Of a DNA stretch of 64,000 nucleotides, positions 24,014 to 34,143 are shown one piece after another. Position 1 is the stretch's first letter. Each line of letters starts with the position of its first letter. Under the pieces are notes generated by a model. That model searched no databases, had not been told where the DNA came from, and saw nothing but the letters and a program-made list of their open reading frames with translations. The DNA is taken from NCBI GenBank assembly GCA_010356995.1, contig ML996687.1, forward strand, positions 1,273,148 through 1,337,147, written 5' to 3'. Position numbers and translations under genes: made by a program. The DNA comes from Trichodelitschia bisporula (taxonomy: Eukaryota; Ascomycota; Dothideomycetes; Phaeotrichales; Phaeotrichaceae).

Positions 24014-24810
24014 GTTCCCCTTCACACGCATTTTCGGATACGGCTTGGTATCTAGCTAGGGCACACGGGCGGTAGGTATGACCTGTATGATATCCCGGCG
24101 TGCGTTCAGGGGGTTTCGGTAGGTTGTATTGTCTTTTGCTGCGTGTGTGGCGCGGTTCCGGCTGTATGTTGGACATGATGCATGAGCGAGGTGATGTTTA
24201 TGCGAGGCATGTTCGGATGGTATGTTAGATGCCGGTTAGCGGTGGGATGGCGTATGGGTAATTGAAATGTCTTTACGGAGCTATTGTTTTGCGTGGTGTT
24301 CTCGGTGAGGACATGCGTGTTCTATGTCGAGACTGCAATGGTGGTAAGTGGTCCTCCTTTTCGATATGTGGAATTACACTAATTGGCAGTGCTCGGTTTC
24401 GGAGTCTCCTAGAGCCCTGTGCAGTCTTTGACTGAAAGAGGAACAAAGTCTACCGTTGAATTCACTTCCCGAACCGGAGCATCTATGCCCGATGTTCCCC
24501 AAGGGGACGAGCGCCCCAGCACGCATGTCAACACATGAAGTTGCATACTGAAAGGGGACTAGCGTGTACGAATATCCACGGAGTCACACCCGCCCATCGT
24601 ACCTTCCCCATCGCAGGCTTCGAAACTCCTGGCCCCACGAATCAACTCCCCAGCTGTTCCATCGTTCCATCGTGCCTGCCGGATACAGCAGCACAACGAC
24701 GCACGTGACCGGAGTTTGAGTAATCGAGGCCTTGAAAAGTGTGCCCGCTCTCGAAAACATTTTCTTCTCCACACATCCTCATCTATCAACATCGATCAAT
24801 GTCCTATATA
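24014..24810. other. intergenic, 3' flank of the Rgd2-like gene
   Basis: No gene is supported here. Confidence 0.5.
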
Positions 24811-26234
24811 CACTGCACGATGGGCAGTTCACTTAGCGTTCTCCACATTCCCACACAGCACTCGCTTTCCACCACTTCGACGAACTCACAGCCCTTGATG
24901 CTCTGTTTTCGCTGTTGAACGACGTTGTGGAGGATGCGTTGTTCGACCATAGCGACATCGCAGACATTATTGTACCTTTCTTCGAGTAAGTGATTTCAAG
25001 ATCGTTTATTAACACGCAATGCTAATACCTAATCTTGTAGGAAGGCTCACGTCACAATGCACATCTCCTCCCAGCCCGACGGGGGCAATGCACGCCCTTA
25101 TCAATACCGGCAGTATCAAAAACCCGGTATCCAAGATCTCAAAGCCGCGTTTGCCCCTCATCCTCACGGAAGGCAAGAAGGCGATGGCCGAAATCGAGGC
25201 GCAGTGCTTCGGAGAAATGTTGACCTACGTTTTCCACCGCGCTCAACATTTATATGGTGGGGACATTAAGAGTCTTTATCTTGTTTTCCAGCAATTGATC
25301 ACAAGTCACCACTCTCACCATCCACCAAGGCGGAATGGCCCCACTGACGGGCGTGCTTGCAACTCCTTCATATACTTACTGAGCCGCGCCCGTGTTTCTA
25401 CGCCGATTGGGGATCCCAGAGAGTTCGAACGTCTCGATGTGATCTTCCGGTACCGTATACGCAAGTACTATATAGGCGAGCCCGTTGATCGGACTTGCGA
25501 GTGTCTTCGAGCCGGGGTTCATGCTCGATGATTTCGACCTCTAGCTTTTGGACCAGGCTAGTGAGTAACCGTTTGATATCCGCTTTCAGCACCATCCTAA
25601 CCCTCATTTCAGCCTCGTCCTGCGCGCTGCCAAAACCGGGGCCGTCTAGCAAGCCAAAACCGGGGGCGTACAGCTCTCGAGCACGCAGGAACTGAAGGGT
25701 GTCATCAAGAACGACGGCCTCTCTAGAAAATTCTTCGTATCAACGTCCGCATTCGGGGATCCCCACCTTTTCAAAACTGGGGGAGACTGATGTGGGAACG
25801 GAGGACTCCAAGGCATTAAGGCAGTTGGGGGCATTTCACCATAGGATGACGTGGTCACCAAAGATGAGGAAGGCGCTATGGAGGACCGGGCACATTATAT
25901 ACTTAGCAGTGAGAGTCTCTGGACTCTCTTTCTTTCGTCGTCTTCTTCAAATGCTTTACATTTCAACACTGCACTGCATGTGTTATGAGCTCTGCCATAC
26001 ATCAGCCTCCCGCCTCTCGGATCTCGCGCATCGCTATGGGCGCGCCAGCTGCAGAATCAAAACGTCACCATCACCATACGCTCGTGCAACAACACCGATG
26101 CCGCCGCTGATCCGGGCGGTACGTTCTCGAAGCAATCAAGGGTTTCACACCCCACTCTGCTCTCGCCGTGACATTAGAGGAAGTGTACAAGCAGCACGGC
26201 GGAGGTGCCCCCGCACGTTGGGTCCAAGACGGCT
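24811..26234. other. coding-like remnants of unrecognised gene(s)
   Basis: Several stretches read like real protein but do not link into one model. On the plus strand about 24850-24986 encodes FHHFDELTALDALFSLLNDV followed by a plausible donor GTAAGT and an acceptor at 25037-25039. The plus strand at about 25180-25300 has AMAEIEAQCFGEMLTYVFHR. About 26125-26231 on the plus strand ends RYVLEAIKGFTPHSALAVTL then VQDGWMYTR and a stop. On the minus strand 25420-25650 has a helical segment (AEMRVRMVLKADIKRLLTSL). I recognise none of these. They may be decayed genes, a gene with introns I cannot resolve, or chance. Confidence 0.2.
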
Positions 26235-26305
26235 GGATGTACACTCGTTAAATTCGTCGCTGTCTACGTCTACATGCATCCGTTCCTACCCGTCAGCCCA
26301 GCGTA

Positions 26306-27291
26306 CTATCCCAACTCTAACGGGTCCTTGTTCTCAACTCCCAGCTCCCCCATCACCGGGCCGCGTGCATACCGCTGGTTGTGATCATACGCGCCTTGAC
26401 CCTGAGGCATCCCAGGCCCCCACATCGGTGGCGGACCTGGGCCTGGGCCGTAGCCGTGGTTGTACGCGTCGTATGGCACCGGCGCCGGTGCAGTAACGAA
26501 GTGCGTCATGCTCGAGGCGTCGCCGACGGAGGCACCGGAGCGGATTGGCTTGGGCCGGCGGGCGCGGTAGAGCAGGTAGGCCGCACCGGAGAGAGCGAGG
26601 ATACCGAGTGGGATGCCGAGGCCCGCACCTATCGCGAGCGAGAGGTTCTGGGATTGAGGGGCGGGGGTGGGGGTAGGTGTTAACGAGGCAGGTTGGGATG
26701 GCGGGGTGACGGTGCTCGAAGTGGAGGAGGAGGTGGAAGAGGAGGTGGATGAGGTGGAGTCGCTGGTGCTGGTGCTTGAGGAGGAAGAGGTGGTTGAGCG
26801 ACCGATGACGGTTTTGGTTGTCACTGGGGCTGGGGGAGGTTAGGCTTTGTGCAACCCACTGGTGGAATAGACTTACAGCTAAATAGGAGCACACCCTTCT
26901 GCTGTGCACAGTTGACATTGGTCTGTGTGCTGTCCATACAGTAGAAGGAGTTATCGACGTTCGGGCAGCGTTGCATTCCTATCCCGCCGGACTGGTTGTC
27001 ACCCACGGAGATGGACACGCAGAAGTTCGGGCAGTTGGCGTCGTTCCATGTAGGGTCTGTGCAACTGCCGCGCACGTACATGGTCTCGCCCGTTTTCTGT
27101 ACGCTCGACGTCAACATGCAGATGTTGTTTGATAGACATGCCCAACCCGGCCCGCAGCATGTCGAGTTACCGCCGGTGTTGCAGGGCACATCTTGATCGG
27201 CTACGGTTTTGCCATCGGGGAACCAACAGAGGGAAGAGGCCGGCGTGCAGAGACCGAAGAGGATAACGAGGAAGGGGGCAAGAGTCAACAT
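26306..27291 (-). CDS. cysteine-rich single-pass membrane protein, copy A of a four-member family
   Basis: Exon 1 is 26877-27291 (415 nt), the intron is 26830-26876 (GTAAGT...CAG, phase 1), exon 2 is 26306-26829, giving 312 aa. The protein has a signal peptide (MLTLAPFLVILFGLCTPASS), an ectodomain with 12 cysteines (CWFPDGKT, STCCGPGWACLSNNICM, GSCTDPTWNDANCPNFC, RCPNVDNSFYCMD), a Ser/Thr/Pro-rich stalk likely to be O-glycosylated, one transmembrane helix (LAIGAGLGIPLGILALSGAA), a basic stop-transfer (YRARRPK) and a Pro/Gly tail with GYGPGPGPPPMWGPGMP. The layout suggests a plasma-membrane sensor or receptor-like protein. The C-x-FPDG...CCGxGxxCLSNNxC pattern recurs in uncharacterised fungal proteins, from memory. 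Copy D (57381) is its closest relative here, with an identical exon-1 length. A frame open upstream to 27426 is probably leader sequence. Function is unknown. Confidence 0.85.
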
Positions 27292-27325
27292 TAAGAGAGG
27301 ATTAAGGCAAGACTGCCAGCAGGTC

Positions 27326-27345
27326 TTGACCGAGAAGAGACGGGT
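27326..27345 (-). promoter_or_regulatory. 20-nt upstream element shared with copy D
   Basis: On the minus strand this reads ACCCGTCTCTTCTCGGTCAA, 34 nt before the copy A start. The same 20 nt lie 42 nt before the copy D start at 57319-57338, and similarity continues toward the ATG. It is probably conserved leader or core-promoter sequence from the duplication; a regulatory role is inference. Confidence 0.5.
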
Positions 27346-28186
27346 AAACGAGCGTCCACCAAAGTCCAGGCCCCGAGAAAGAAGGGAAAATGCAAGCAAG
27401 GCGAGGATACGAGGATGCCGGGTCAAGAGACAAACTTATATCAAGCCATAGCCTCGTGAGGCGGGATTGCCGTGGCATCGTCGGCGGGTAGCGCGAGCCA
27501 TAATTAGCCCCGTCCGGTTCCCGAAACGGTCGTCATGAACGCCGCATTAATAAAACGAGTTCCTCCTCAAGCATGAAACGTTCGCCAGAGGAGGCTTGCT
27601 GTATCAGATGCGGCTCCTATCTCGCGGCCAGCGAACAAGGCTGAAGGATAAACGCCAATGGGGCAGAGCACTACGAGAGCAATGTCAGCTGAAGTCGAGT
27701 CTACATTATACTGGAACGTTAAACCTGCTACATCCCATGCAGCTTCTGGTGCATTGACATCTCAAGACTGGCTGGGAGATACTCTCGATGTCCAGATGTT
27801 GGTGGAGAAAGCGGCCGGCGGCAACCGTCGGTCGTCCCTGGGGATGCCAAGGCCCCGGGATGCGCGACCCGTTAACCTCAAACATCATGCCCTCGCTCCA
27901 TTGGCTGAAAACGCGCGAAGCGCCCAGCGCTCGAGCCCGCGCGAGATAGATGCCAAGGTGGCACAGCAGCAGCGGGCGCTTGTGGAGCGTCGCGAACCTT
28001 GAAGGGATCCGCCGGTGGGCGAAAGGCGGGCGGTCCGCGGCTCATCAATACGCACAGCCGCGAGTGGCAGGTCCATCTAGGAACGGCCTGGCGCCTACAG
28101 TCCTTGATATCCTACTTAGTAGCCCCGCCGGGCTTGACGGGCGGCCGGTTCTTCGGGCATTTGTCGCGGTTGTTCGCTCGTTGAGC
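27346..28186. other. divergent intergenic region, copy A / GH47 gene
   Basis: This separates the divergently transcribed copy A and the mannosidase. In-frame sequence upstream of the chosen GH47 start (27950-28186) lacks family similarity. Confidence 0.45.
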
Positions 28187-29947
28187 ATGTCCAAGTCTTG
28201 CAAGCGGTCGAGTTTTGTTTGGTTTTTTGTGGCCGTTTGTTTCATCATCATCACCTACAGTCAGGATCGCTTATTGCCGCGCGGACGAGTGTCGGTGTCA
28301 CCGGCGGCGGCTTCTCATCAATGTCCTGCCATCCCGCCTTCAAAGCCGTATGTCAAGCCGAAGAGCGATAGATTCGACTGGCGTGCCGTTCCGGTTAAAA
28401 ACCCGGTGTCGTCGCTCTCCAGTCTGCCCACAACGTCTCCCACACCACTGCCGAGAATTCAGCACGTCTTCGCCGATGACACGTTGGATGCCACAACGAA
28501 AGACCGACAAAATGCCATTCGCGAGACTTTCCAAAGAGCTTGGAAGTCGTATCATGACAAGGCATGGATGAAGGATGAGCTATCGCCCGTCTCTGGCGGG
28601 TTCAGGAACCGCTATGGCGGATGGGCCGCCACGCTCGTCGACAGTCTCGACACGCTTTGGATCATGGATATGAAGCCGGAGTACGAAGAAGCGGTCAAGG
28701 CCGCCATGACCATCAACTTCAGTCCGGATACTCTCTCTCAGGACACCATCAGCACGTTCGAGACGAACATCCGCTGGCTCGGCGGCTTCCTGGGCGCTTA
28801 TGACCTGACGAAATGCAAAGACAAGCGGCTCCTAGACAAAGCCGTAGAAGTCGGCGACATGCTCTATGCATCATTTGACTTCCCCAACCACGCACCGCTA
28901 GGGACGTGGGATGTGCGCAAAGCCGCGGCAGGCGAGGAGCAGCACGCTGTTGAGGACGGCATCTTTGCGCAGTTCGGGTCCATGAGCCTGGAATTCACGC
29001 GGCTGTCGCAGCTGACGGGCGATATGCGGTACTTCGACGCGATACAGCGCCTGACCAACATCCTCGACCAGCAGCAAAACAAGACCAGGCTCCCTGGACT
29101 CTGGCCGCAGAAATATAAGCCAGATACCCTGGATTTTACCGTCGACAACAGCTTCACCCTCGGAGCGAACGCCGACTCCGCGTACGAGTACCTCCCCAAG
29201 ATGTACGCGCTCCTCGCTGGCTCCGAGCCTGCGCCGCAGTATGCGCGCATGCACGCCACGGCTATGGACGCGGCAACGAAGCACATTTTCTACCGGCCGA
29301 TGACACCGGATAACACCGATGTACTGCTAGCCGGCAAGGCCACCGCGTCCGACAGCGGCATATCCACCGACTCCGAATCCGAACATCTCACCTTCTTCCT
29401 CGGAGGTATGCTTCTCCTTTCAAGCCGCCTTTTTGCGAATGCATCCCACGAAGACATCGGTCTCCGCCTCGCACGCGGTGCCGCTTGGACCTACCGAGCT
29501 TCGCCGTCGGGGGTCTCGGGCGAGAACTTCCACACGGTGGCGTGTGCGCCCGGACCTTGCGAATGGAACGAGACTTTGTGGTCTTCGATTGCAGTTCCCG
29601 GGACGGCGAAGGGTTTCACGCGGTTTGGCGACGGGCGGTATATGCTACGGCCGGAGGCTGTCGAAAGCATCTTCTATGCGTGGCGGGTGACTGGGGATGC
29701 GGCATGGAGGGAAGTGGCGTGGACGATGTGGGAAGCGATTGACGAGCACACTCGGACTGAATGGGCGAACGCGGCGTTGCAGAATGCGTTCCAGAGTAAC
29801 CAGCCAGCGAAGGCGGATGATATGGAGAGCTTTTGGATGGCGGAGACGTTGAAGTACTTTTACTTGATATTCAGCGACCCAGGACTGGTGAGTCTGGATG
29901 AGTTTGTGCTCAATACCGAGGCACATCCGTTCAGGGTGCCGAAGTAG
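28187..29947 (+). CDS. GH47 alpha-1,2-mannosidase, type II membrane protein
   Basis: A single exon of 586 aa. The ATG at 28187 gives a short basic cytoplasmic head (MSKSCKRSS) and one transmembrane anchor (FVWFFVAVCFIIITY), the usual ER/Golgi type II topology; the frame is open upstream to 27950 without similarity. GH47 hallmarks follow: GFRNRYGGWAATLVDSLDTL, FETNIRWLGGFLGAYDL, FGSMSLEFTRLSQLTGD, LGANADSAYEYLPKMY, MLRPEAVESIFYAWRVTGD, DDMESFWMAETLKYFYLIF, and the C-terminal NTEAHPFR whose Thr binds the catalytic calcium. The enzyme trims alpha-1,2-mannose from N-glycans in the secretory pathway. The conserved class-I cysteine pair is absent: HLTCF reads HLTFF and the partner GCxW reads GAAW. 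It is intronless, unlike most neighbours. Confidence 0.95.
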   Translation: MSKSCKRSSFVWFFVAVCFIIITYSQDRLLPRGRVSVSPAAASHQCPAIPPSKPYVKPKSDRFDWRAVPVKNPVSSLSSLPTTSPTPLPRIQHVFADDTLDATTKDRQNAIRETFQRAWKSYHDKAWMKDELSPVSGGFRNRYGGWAATLVDSLDTLWIMDMKPEYEEAVKAAMTINFSPDTLSQDTISTFETNIRWLGGFLGAYDLTKCKDKRLLDKAVEVGDMLYASFDFPNHAPLGTWDVRKAAAGEEQHAVEDGIFAQFGSMSLEFTRLSQLTGDMRYFDAIQRLTNILDQQQNKTRLPGLWPQKYKPDTLDFTVDNSFTLGANADSAYEYLPKMYALLAGSEPAPQYARMHATAMDAATKHIFYRPMTPDNTDVLLAGKATASDSGISTDSESEHLTFFLGGMLLLSSRLFANASHEDIGLRLARGAAWTYRASPSGVSGENFHTVACAPGPCEWNETLWSSIAVPGTAKGFTRFGDGRYMLRPEAVESIFYAWRVTGDAAWREVAWTMWEAIDEHTRTEWANAALQNAFQSNQPAKADDMESFWMAETLKYFYLIFSDPGLVSLDEFVLNTEAHPFRVPK

Positions 29948-30711
29948 AGGATGGTGGGGGATTCAAGGACTAAAAAACTTCTGTCAGTATATTGCAGTTC
30001 AATAGTATAGCAGCCGTTTACTGCTGGATGTAAAATGCAGAGCATCTGAATCAAGTAATGTAAAAGTTGCCATGAACACGATTGGATGGATTCAGAGTGA
30101 CCGCTGAGGCTTTGTCGAAAGCTGTTGCTCGTCATTACCGCTCGCGTATGACAGAACGCATGATTCGAACCTGTCATTGTGATGACGGACGCCGAAGAAG
30201 CATCGAATCTGCACGCGACAGCCTCCCGCACCCTTACCCAAGCGCCGTGCCGAGCGGCTATTGGCGAGGCCCTGCAGCCCGATAAGGCGGAGAATCCGGT
30301 AGCGGTTTAACCCTCGACGCCCCATGCTCTTTCGCCTTTCGTAAGGTGTCGGCTTGCACTTGCGATCGGCTGACTAGCCCACCACGGCTACCTCAGCCTG
30401 ATGCTCATAGTTTTGCCTTGTGGCGAAGCACGAATGGTAACTCGCCGCCTGCATGACAGCACCACGTCTATTCATGGCCGCATGTTCAACTGCCGGCTCG
30501 GAAGCTGGGCTGCACGAGCAAGCCATTGTACCGCGAGTCGATAAAGGCTTGGGGAGTCTGTGTCACAAAATTAAATTGGGTCTTGAGGTTCGCGCCGCCC
30601 CCATGCCAGCCTCGCCTTGATCTCCCTCTTTGCAAGTCGTGCTCTTCCTCCTGGGCCCCCGTTTAGCGCAGTCGTCTTCATCCTTGTACTCGTTGATCCA
30701 GCGCCCTAATC
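29948..30711. other. intergenic, no supported gene
   Basis: The 3' flank of the GH47 gene and the upstream region of family copy B. Nothing further is recognised. Confidence 0.5.
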
Positions 30712-31698
30712 ATGGAGCTCATGATGCTCCTAATTCTGCACTTACTATACCTCCCTCCGGCCAGCACTAGGGATACCTGCTACTTCCCTGACGGCACAAT
30801 CACCACCGACTTTCCATGCCGGCAAGGAGGCAACGGGGCCTGTTGCGGGGCTGGCTGCGCCTGTATGTCGAACAACCTCTGCATGTATTCGAATTATGTG
30901 CCGGACTTCGCATCAGGAGTTACCCGTACGTTCGAGCAAGCTGTACGGATTGAACGTGGACGGATCCAAACTGTCCGAGCGTTTGCATCTCGACCGCGAA
31001 CGGGGACCCGCGCAATGACATTCAGAACCTGATCAAATGCGCGTACACAACGGAAGACATGTACTACTGTCTTAACAAAGTGGGAAATGCCAGCAACTGC
31101 AAGAACAATGAGGACGTTGTTGTATTTCCCGGTATATTTCCCTTCTTCTGAATTTACCGGTTTAACCTGAATAGGCACTCCCACAACACTAACCGTCGTC
31201 GGTGTCGCAACATGGACTTCCGGGCCAAAAGCTTCGGTATCATCATCATTATCACCCATAGCCACTTCTGTACCCGTTTTGCCCATTACGTCAGGGAACT
31301 CAACCGGACCAAAACACAACTCCGAGCCATCTGAAGCGGCATCCAAAGCACCAGATTCCGCCGTTCCGATCGGTGCCGGTGTCGGCGTTCCGCTTGGCGC
31401 CATCGCCCTGGGCGTCCTCGCTTATTTGTTCTGGCGGCACCGACGAGAGCGGAGACTCGAAGCAGCGAGAAATGGTGTGTCCGGTGTATCCGAACCTCTT
31501 GGCCCTTCACATCAAGCGTACGATTCTGGTTCCGTTCTGGTCTCCGGAGAGTACCATGCGCAGGATATGTGGCAAGATCTGAGGTGGGCGCAAGGTGGAT
31601 CTGTTGGGAACGGAGAATACGGGCCAGCCGAATTGGGAGCGCATATTCGTCATCCATCCGATTTACCAGTACTGTCGGAGCATCGACGATGGTGTTGA
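30712..31698 (+). pseudogene. cysteine-rich single-pass membrane protein, copy B (broken)
   Basis: The first part encodes a signal peptide (MELMMLLILHLLYLPPASTR) and the first cysteine block (CYFPDGTITTDFPC, CCGAGCACMSNNLCM). The middle block continues in a different frame (YVRASCTD, then a TGA, then TWTDPNCPSVC and MYYCLNKVGNASNC). The break is a length change near 30924-30930 plus the in-frame TGA at about 30948. The family intron (31132-31174, GTATAT...TAG) and exon 2 (31175-31698, 524 nt, the same length as in copy A) are intact, with a stalk, transmembrane helix (AVPIGAGVGVPLGAIALGVL) and basic stop-transfer (RHRRERR). Exon 1 would be 420 nt against 415 in copies A and D. No alternative intron that I could find removes both lesions. 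It is a recent pseudogene, or the sequence has errors here. Confidence 0.7.
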
Positions 31699-31869
31699 AT
31701 AGTCGGGAGACCTGTAGAAGGTGGTTAATATTGCATAGGACTCAATGAATGTACTTACTTGTAGCTTCGCCGGTGCACATTGCATGTTAGCACTGCAGTG
31801 AGGCCGCCTGAAGCCCTGGAGAAGAACCGATGACTTGAAGCCTGAGACAGCAAAGCGTTCCATCAAATT

Positions 31870-31962
31870 GGTTCTGTGGTGTAGCTGGTTATCACACTTG
31901 TCTAACATCTCCTAGAGATATCTGGACACAAGTGGTCCCCGGTTCGAGCCCGGGCAGAATCA
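31870..31962 (+). tRNA. tRNA-Val(AAC), intron-containing
   Basis: The acceptor stem pairs GGTTCTG with CAGAATC (one G-U) and the discriminator is A. The D arm is GTGTAGCTGGTTATCAC, the anticodon stem CTTGT/ACAAG with loop CTAACAC (anticodon AAC), and the T arm CCCGGTTCGAGCCCGGG. A 19-nt intron (31908-31926) sits one base 3' of the anticodon, the standard position. T-rich sequence follows (TTTCCTTTTT), fitting a Pol III terminator. Confidence 0.95.
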
Positions 31963-32389
31963 AGACGAGTTTCCTTTTTGCTCTCTTTGCTTGCAGATGT
32001 ATCCTTTTGGCCGGGCGAAGTACTTGAAGATTTCGAAATATGTGGGTCTCGAGCCATAGGGCACGTGGCATGACGTGTGGAGGCAGAACGACTCGTTACT
32101 GAAAGCACATGATACGATCTTTGTCAACTGGCCAAAAGCATGCATAATCAATTCAGTTCCCAAATCTCATGTTGCATAGTGTGTAAAAGACAATCCTTAT
32201 GAAGTCAAACATAGCGAGCGAGAGTAGAACATGAAACCTCTTCATCCAACAGCCATAGCGAGTGTAAGCCAACCAACATTAAATTTCTCATGATATAACC
32301 AAAACGCCCGCGATTCTCTCCCCTCTATTTCGCACCACTTCCCACCACCGACTCAAAAACACTCAGTTCCCCGACGTACACGTCTGGGC
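31963..32389. other. intergenic
   Basis: Downstream of tRNA-Val and the 3' flank of the secreted repeat protein. No gene is seen. Confidence 0.5.
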
Positions 32390-33124
32390 CTACTGCGCAG
32401 GTGCGCCCGCATCATTTCCGGCTGGGGCGGCACCAACCGGAGCCGCAGCAGCAGCCGGAGCTGCCGCAGCGGGCGCCTGAGCACCAGCAGCCGCAGCCCC
32501 AGTCGCCGCCGCACCAGTCGTCGCAGCAGCAGCCGGCCCATTCCCAGCCGGCCCCGCCGCGCCCGCAGCCCCCATCGGAACAGGCGTAGCCTTAGTCGGC
32601 GCAGCCGTCGTCGCAGTCCCAGTAGCCGAGTCCGTCGGCGTAGTCCCCGTAGCCGCAGCCGCCGTCGTAGTTCCCGCAGCCGCAGCAGCCGTCGTAGTCC
32701 CAGTAGCCGCAACCGCCGTCGTAGTCCCAGTAGCCGCAACCGCCGTCGCACTCTCAGTTGCCGTAACGGTGCCAGTCGAAGTCCCCCCCTTCTTAGGCTG
32801 GGGCTTGCCCGGGCTGCCGTAGCCGGGGTGCGGGGCGTACTTGGGAGGCTCGCCGTAGCCGGGGTGCGGGGCACCCTTGGGGGGGTGGCCGTGGGGCCAG
32901 GGGGTTGGGGAGGGGTGGTGGTGCTTGTGCATGTGGGTTTTGGTGTGCTTGTGCGCGTCTGGGGCGGCGATGGGCATGTGTGGCTGGTAACCTGGGGACA
33001 GGGGCTGGTGGTCGGGCCCGAGGGCGATTATGAGGGGGGTGGAGCGCTTGAGGACGGGCCCGGCTGAGACGGTGCTGAGGAGAGCTAGGAGGGCGAGGAT
33101 GGGGAGGGGGGTGGTGGACTTCAT
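32390..33124 (-). CDS. secreted His/Pro-rich, Ala/Thr/Gly-repeat protein
   Basis: A single exon of 244 aa starting MKSTTPLPILALLALLSTVS, a clear signal peptide (cleavage near SAG). A Lys-Arg pair follows (PVLKR), a likely Kex2-type processing site. The middle is rich in His and Pro (HKHTKTHMHKHHHPSPTPWP), then repeats HPGYG(E/S)P twice. The C-terminal half is nearly all Ala, Thr, Gly and Pro, including a 9-residue tandem unit ATGTTTA(V/A)A from a 27-bp DNA repeat. It could be a cell-wall or extracellular matrix protein, a metal-binding secreted peptide precursor, or an effector-like protein. I do not recognise a family. The opposite strand also has long open frames, a by-product of the repeat composition. 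The ATG at 33124 is chosen because it gives the signal peptide directly. Confidence 0.75.
   Translation of the reverse strand: MKSTTPLPILALLALLSTVSAGPVLKRSTPLIIALGPDHQPLSPGYQPHMPIAAPDAHKHTKTHMHKHHHPSPTPWPHGHPPKGAPHPGYGEPPKYAPHPGYGSPGKPQPKKGGTSTGTVTATESATAVAATGTTTAVAATGTTTAAAAAGTTTAAAATGTTPTDSATGTATTAAPTKATPVPMGAAGAAGPAGNGPAAAATTGAAATGAAAAGAQAPAAAAPAAAAAPVGAAPAGNDAGAPAQ
32640..32750. repeat. 27-bp tandem repeat inside the secreted-protein gene
   Basis: Two exact-looking 27-bp units lie at about 32689-32742, flanked by degenerate ones. They encode the 9-aa unit ATGTTTAVA on the minus strand. Copy number is likely to vary between strains. Confidence 0.8.
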
Positions 33125-34143
33125 TCTTTTGGTGGTGGTGGGTTGAGTTGGATGGGTGGATGGTGTAGTGTATGCTGGTTGAGTGATGCTGATTGAAAAG
33201 TGAAGTGCAGAGGCCAAGAGGAGGGGGGATTTATACACTGTTTATCATCTCCGGGCCACGATGTTAGCAGTTGGGTTGGAAAGGGCTGTGTCGGCAACCA
33301 ACAGTGGAGCAGAGCCGGCCGACGGTTCGGCTACGAAGTGAAGGAAGCCGAACGTGTAGGATCCGGGATGTTGCAACCCCGAGCATCGGCTAGATCAATC
33401 TGCTAGAAATAGGTTGTTTGAAACTTACGAGGGGGGTAGGTTGACCCATCAATCCCATACTTCGTGAAGGTGAAGGGTGGAGGCATCCTGGGTTCGCCGG
33501 CTGAGACGACCATCTTCACACCCTCTGAAAACAAAGCAATCCAGACTCAAAGGTTTCTGATGCCATTGATGACATTACTGAAGCCCAAGAGGAAGGAGAG
33601 CAGACATGAAAAGTCGATAAGGACCGGCGAGAGCGTGTGGTGACGTTGCTTCACCAGTCTTGGCTGACAGGAGCAGACGTTGGCTTCGAGCCAGCCACCA
33701 CCAACGGATTGGCACATGGCATCACACAACACAGAGGATCATGGGTTCTTCCCGTTACTTTCGGTGCTGCTTCGAATTACCCAGCTGACCGTTGGAGCTG
33801 TTTCGAGATGGTTAGTCTGGACGGCAGTTTGGAATGCTCTTACGATCGCGAGAAAGGACTGCACTTCCGCGCCATATTCGGAGAAGAATGAGGTCGTACG
33901 GTAAGCATCTCTTTAGCTTAGGTTTCATGATAAGAGCTTCCCGCGGCTTATGCCAAAGACCGGGGAGAGATACTGTGTCACGGCATATCGATGATGAACT
34001 GTGTGGTCGAATGTGAAGTGTGCTAGGATTTGTGTTGTCCCTGACATCCCAAAATACTTTCCAACCTTAAAATCCTTGCCCACCGCCCCTTGCTCGATCC
34101 GACTTCTACGTCCGTAGAAAGCGCCCAACATCACAACATCGCC
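33125..34143. other. intergenic, no supported gene
   Basis: Promoter side of the secreted protein gene and 3' flank of the small membrane-protein gene. Nothing recognised. Confidence 0.5.

Noticed and set aside
32353-32874. Long Arg/Leu-rich minus-strand frame and Gln/Pro-rich plus-strand frame over the secreted repeat gene.
   Set aside because: They are repeat-driven shadows in other frames; only the called frame starts with a signal peptide.
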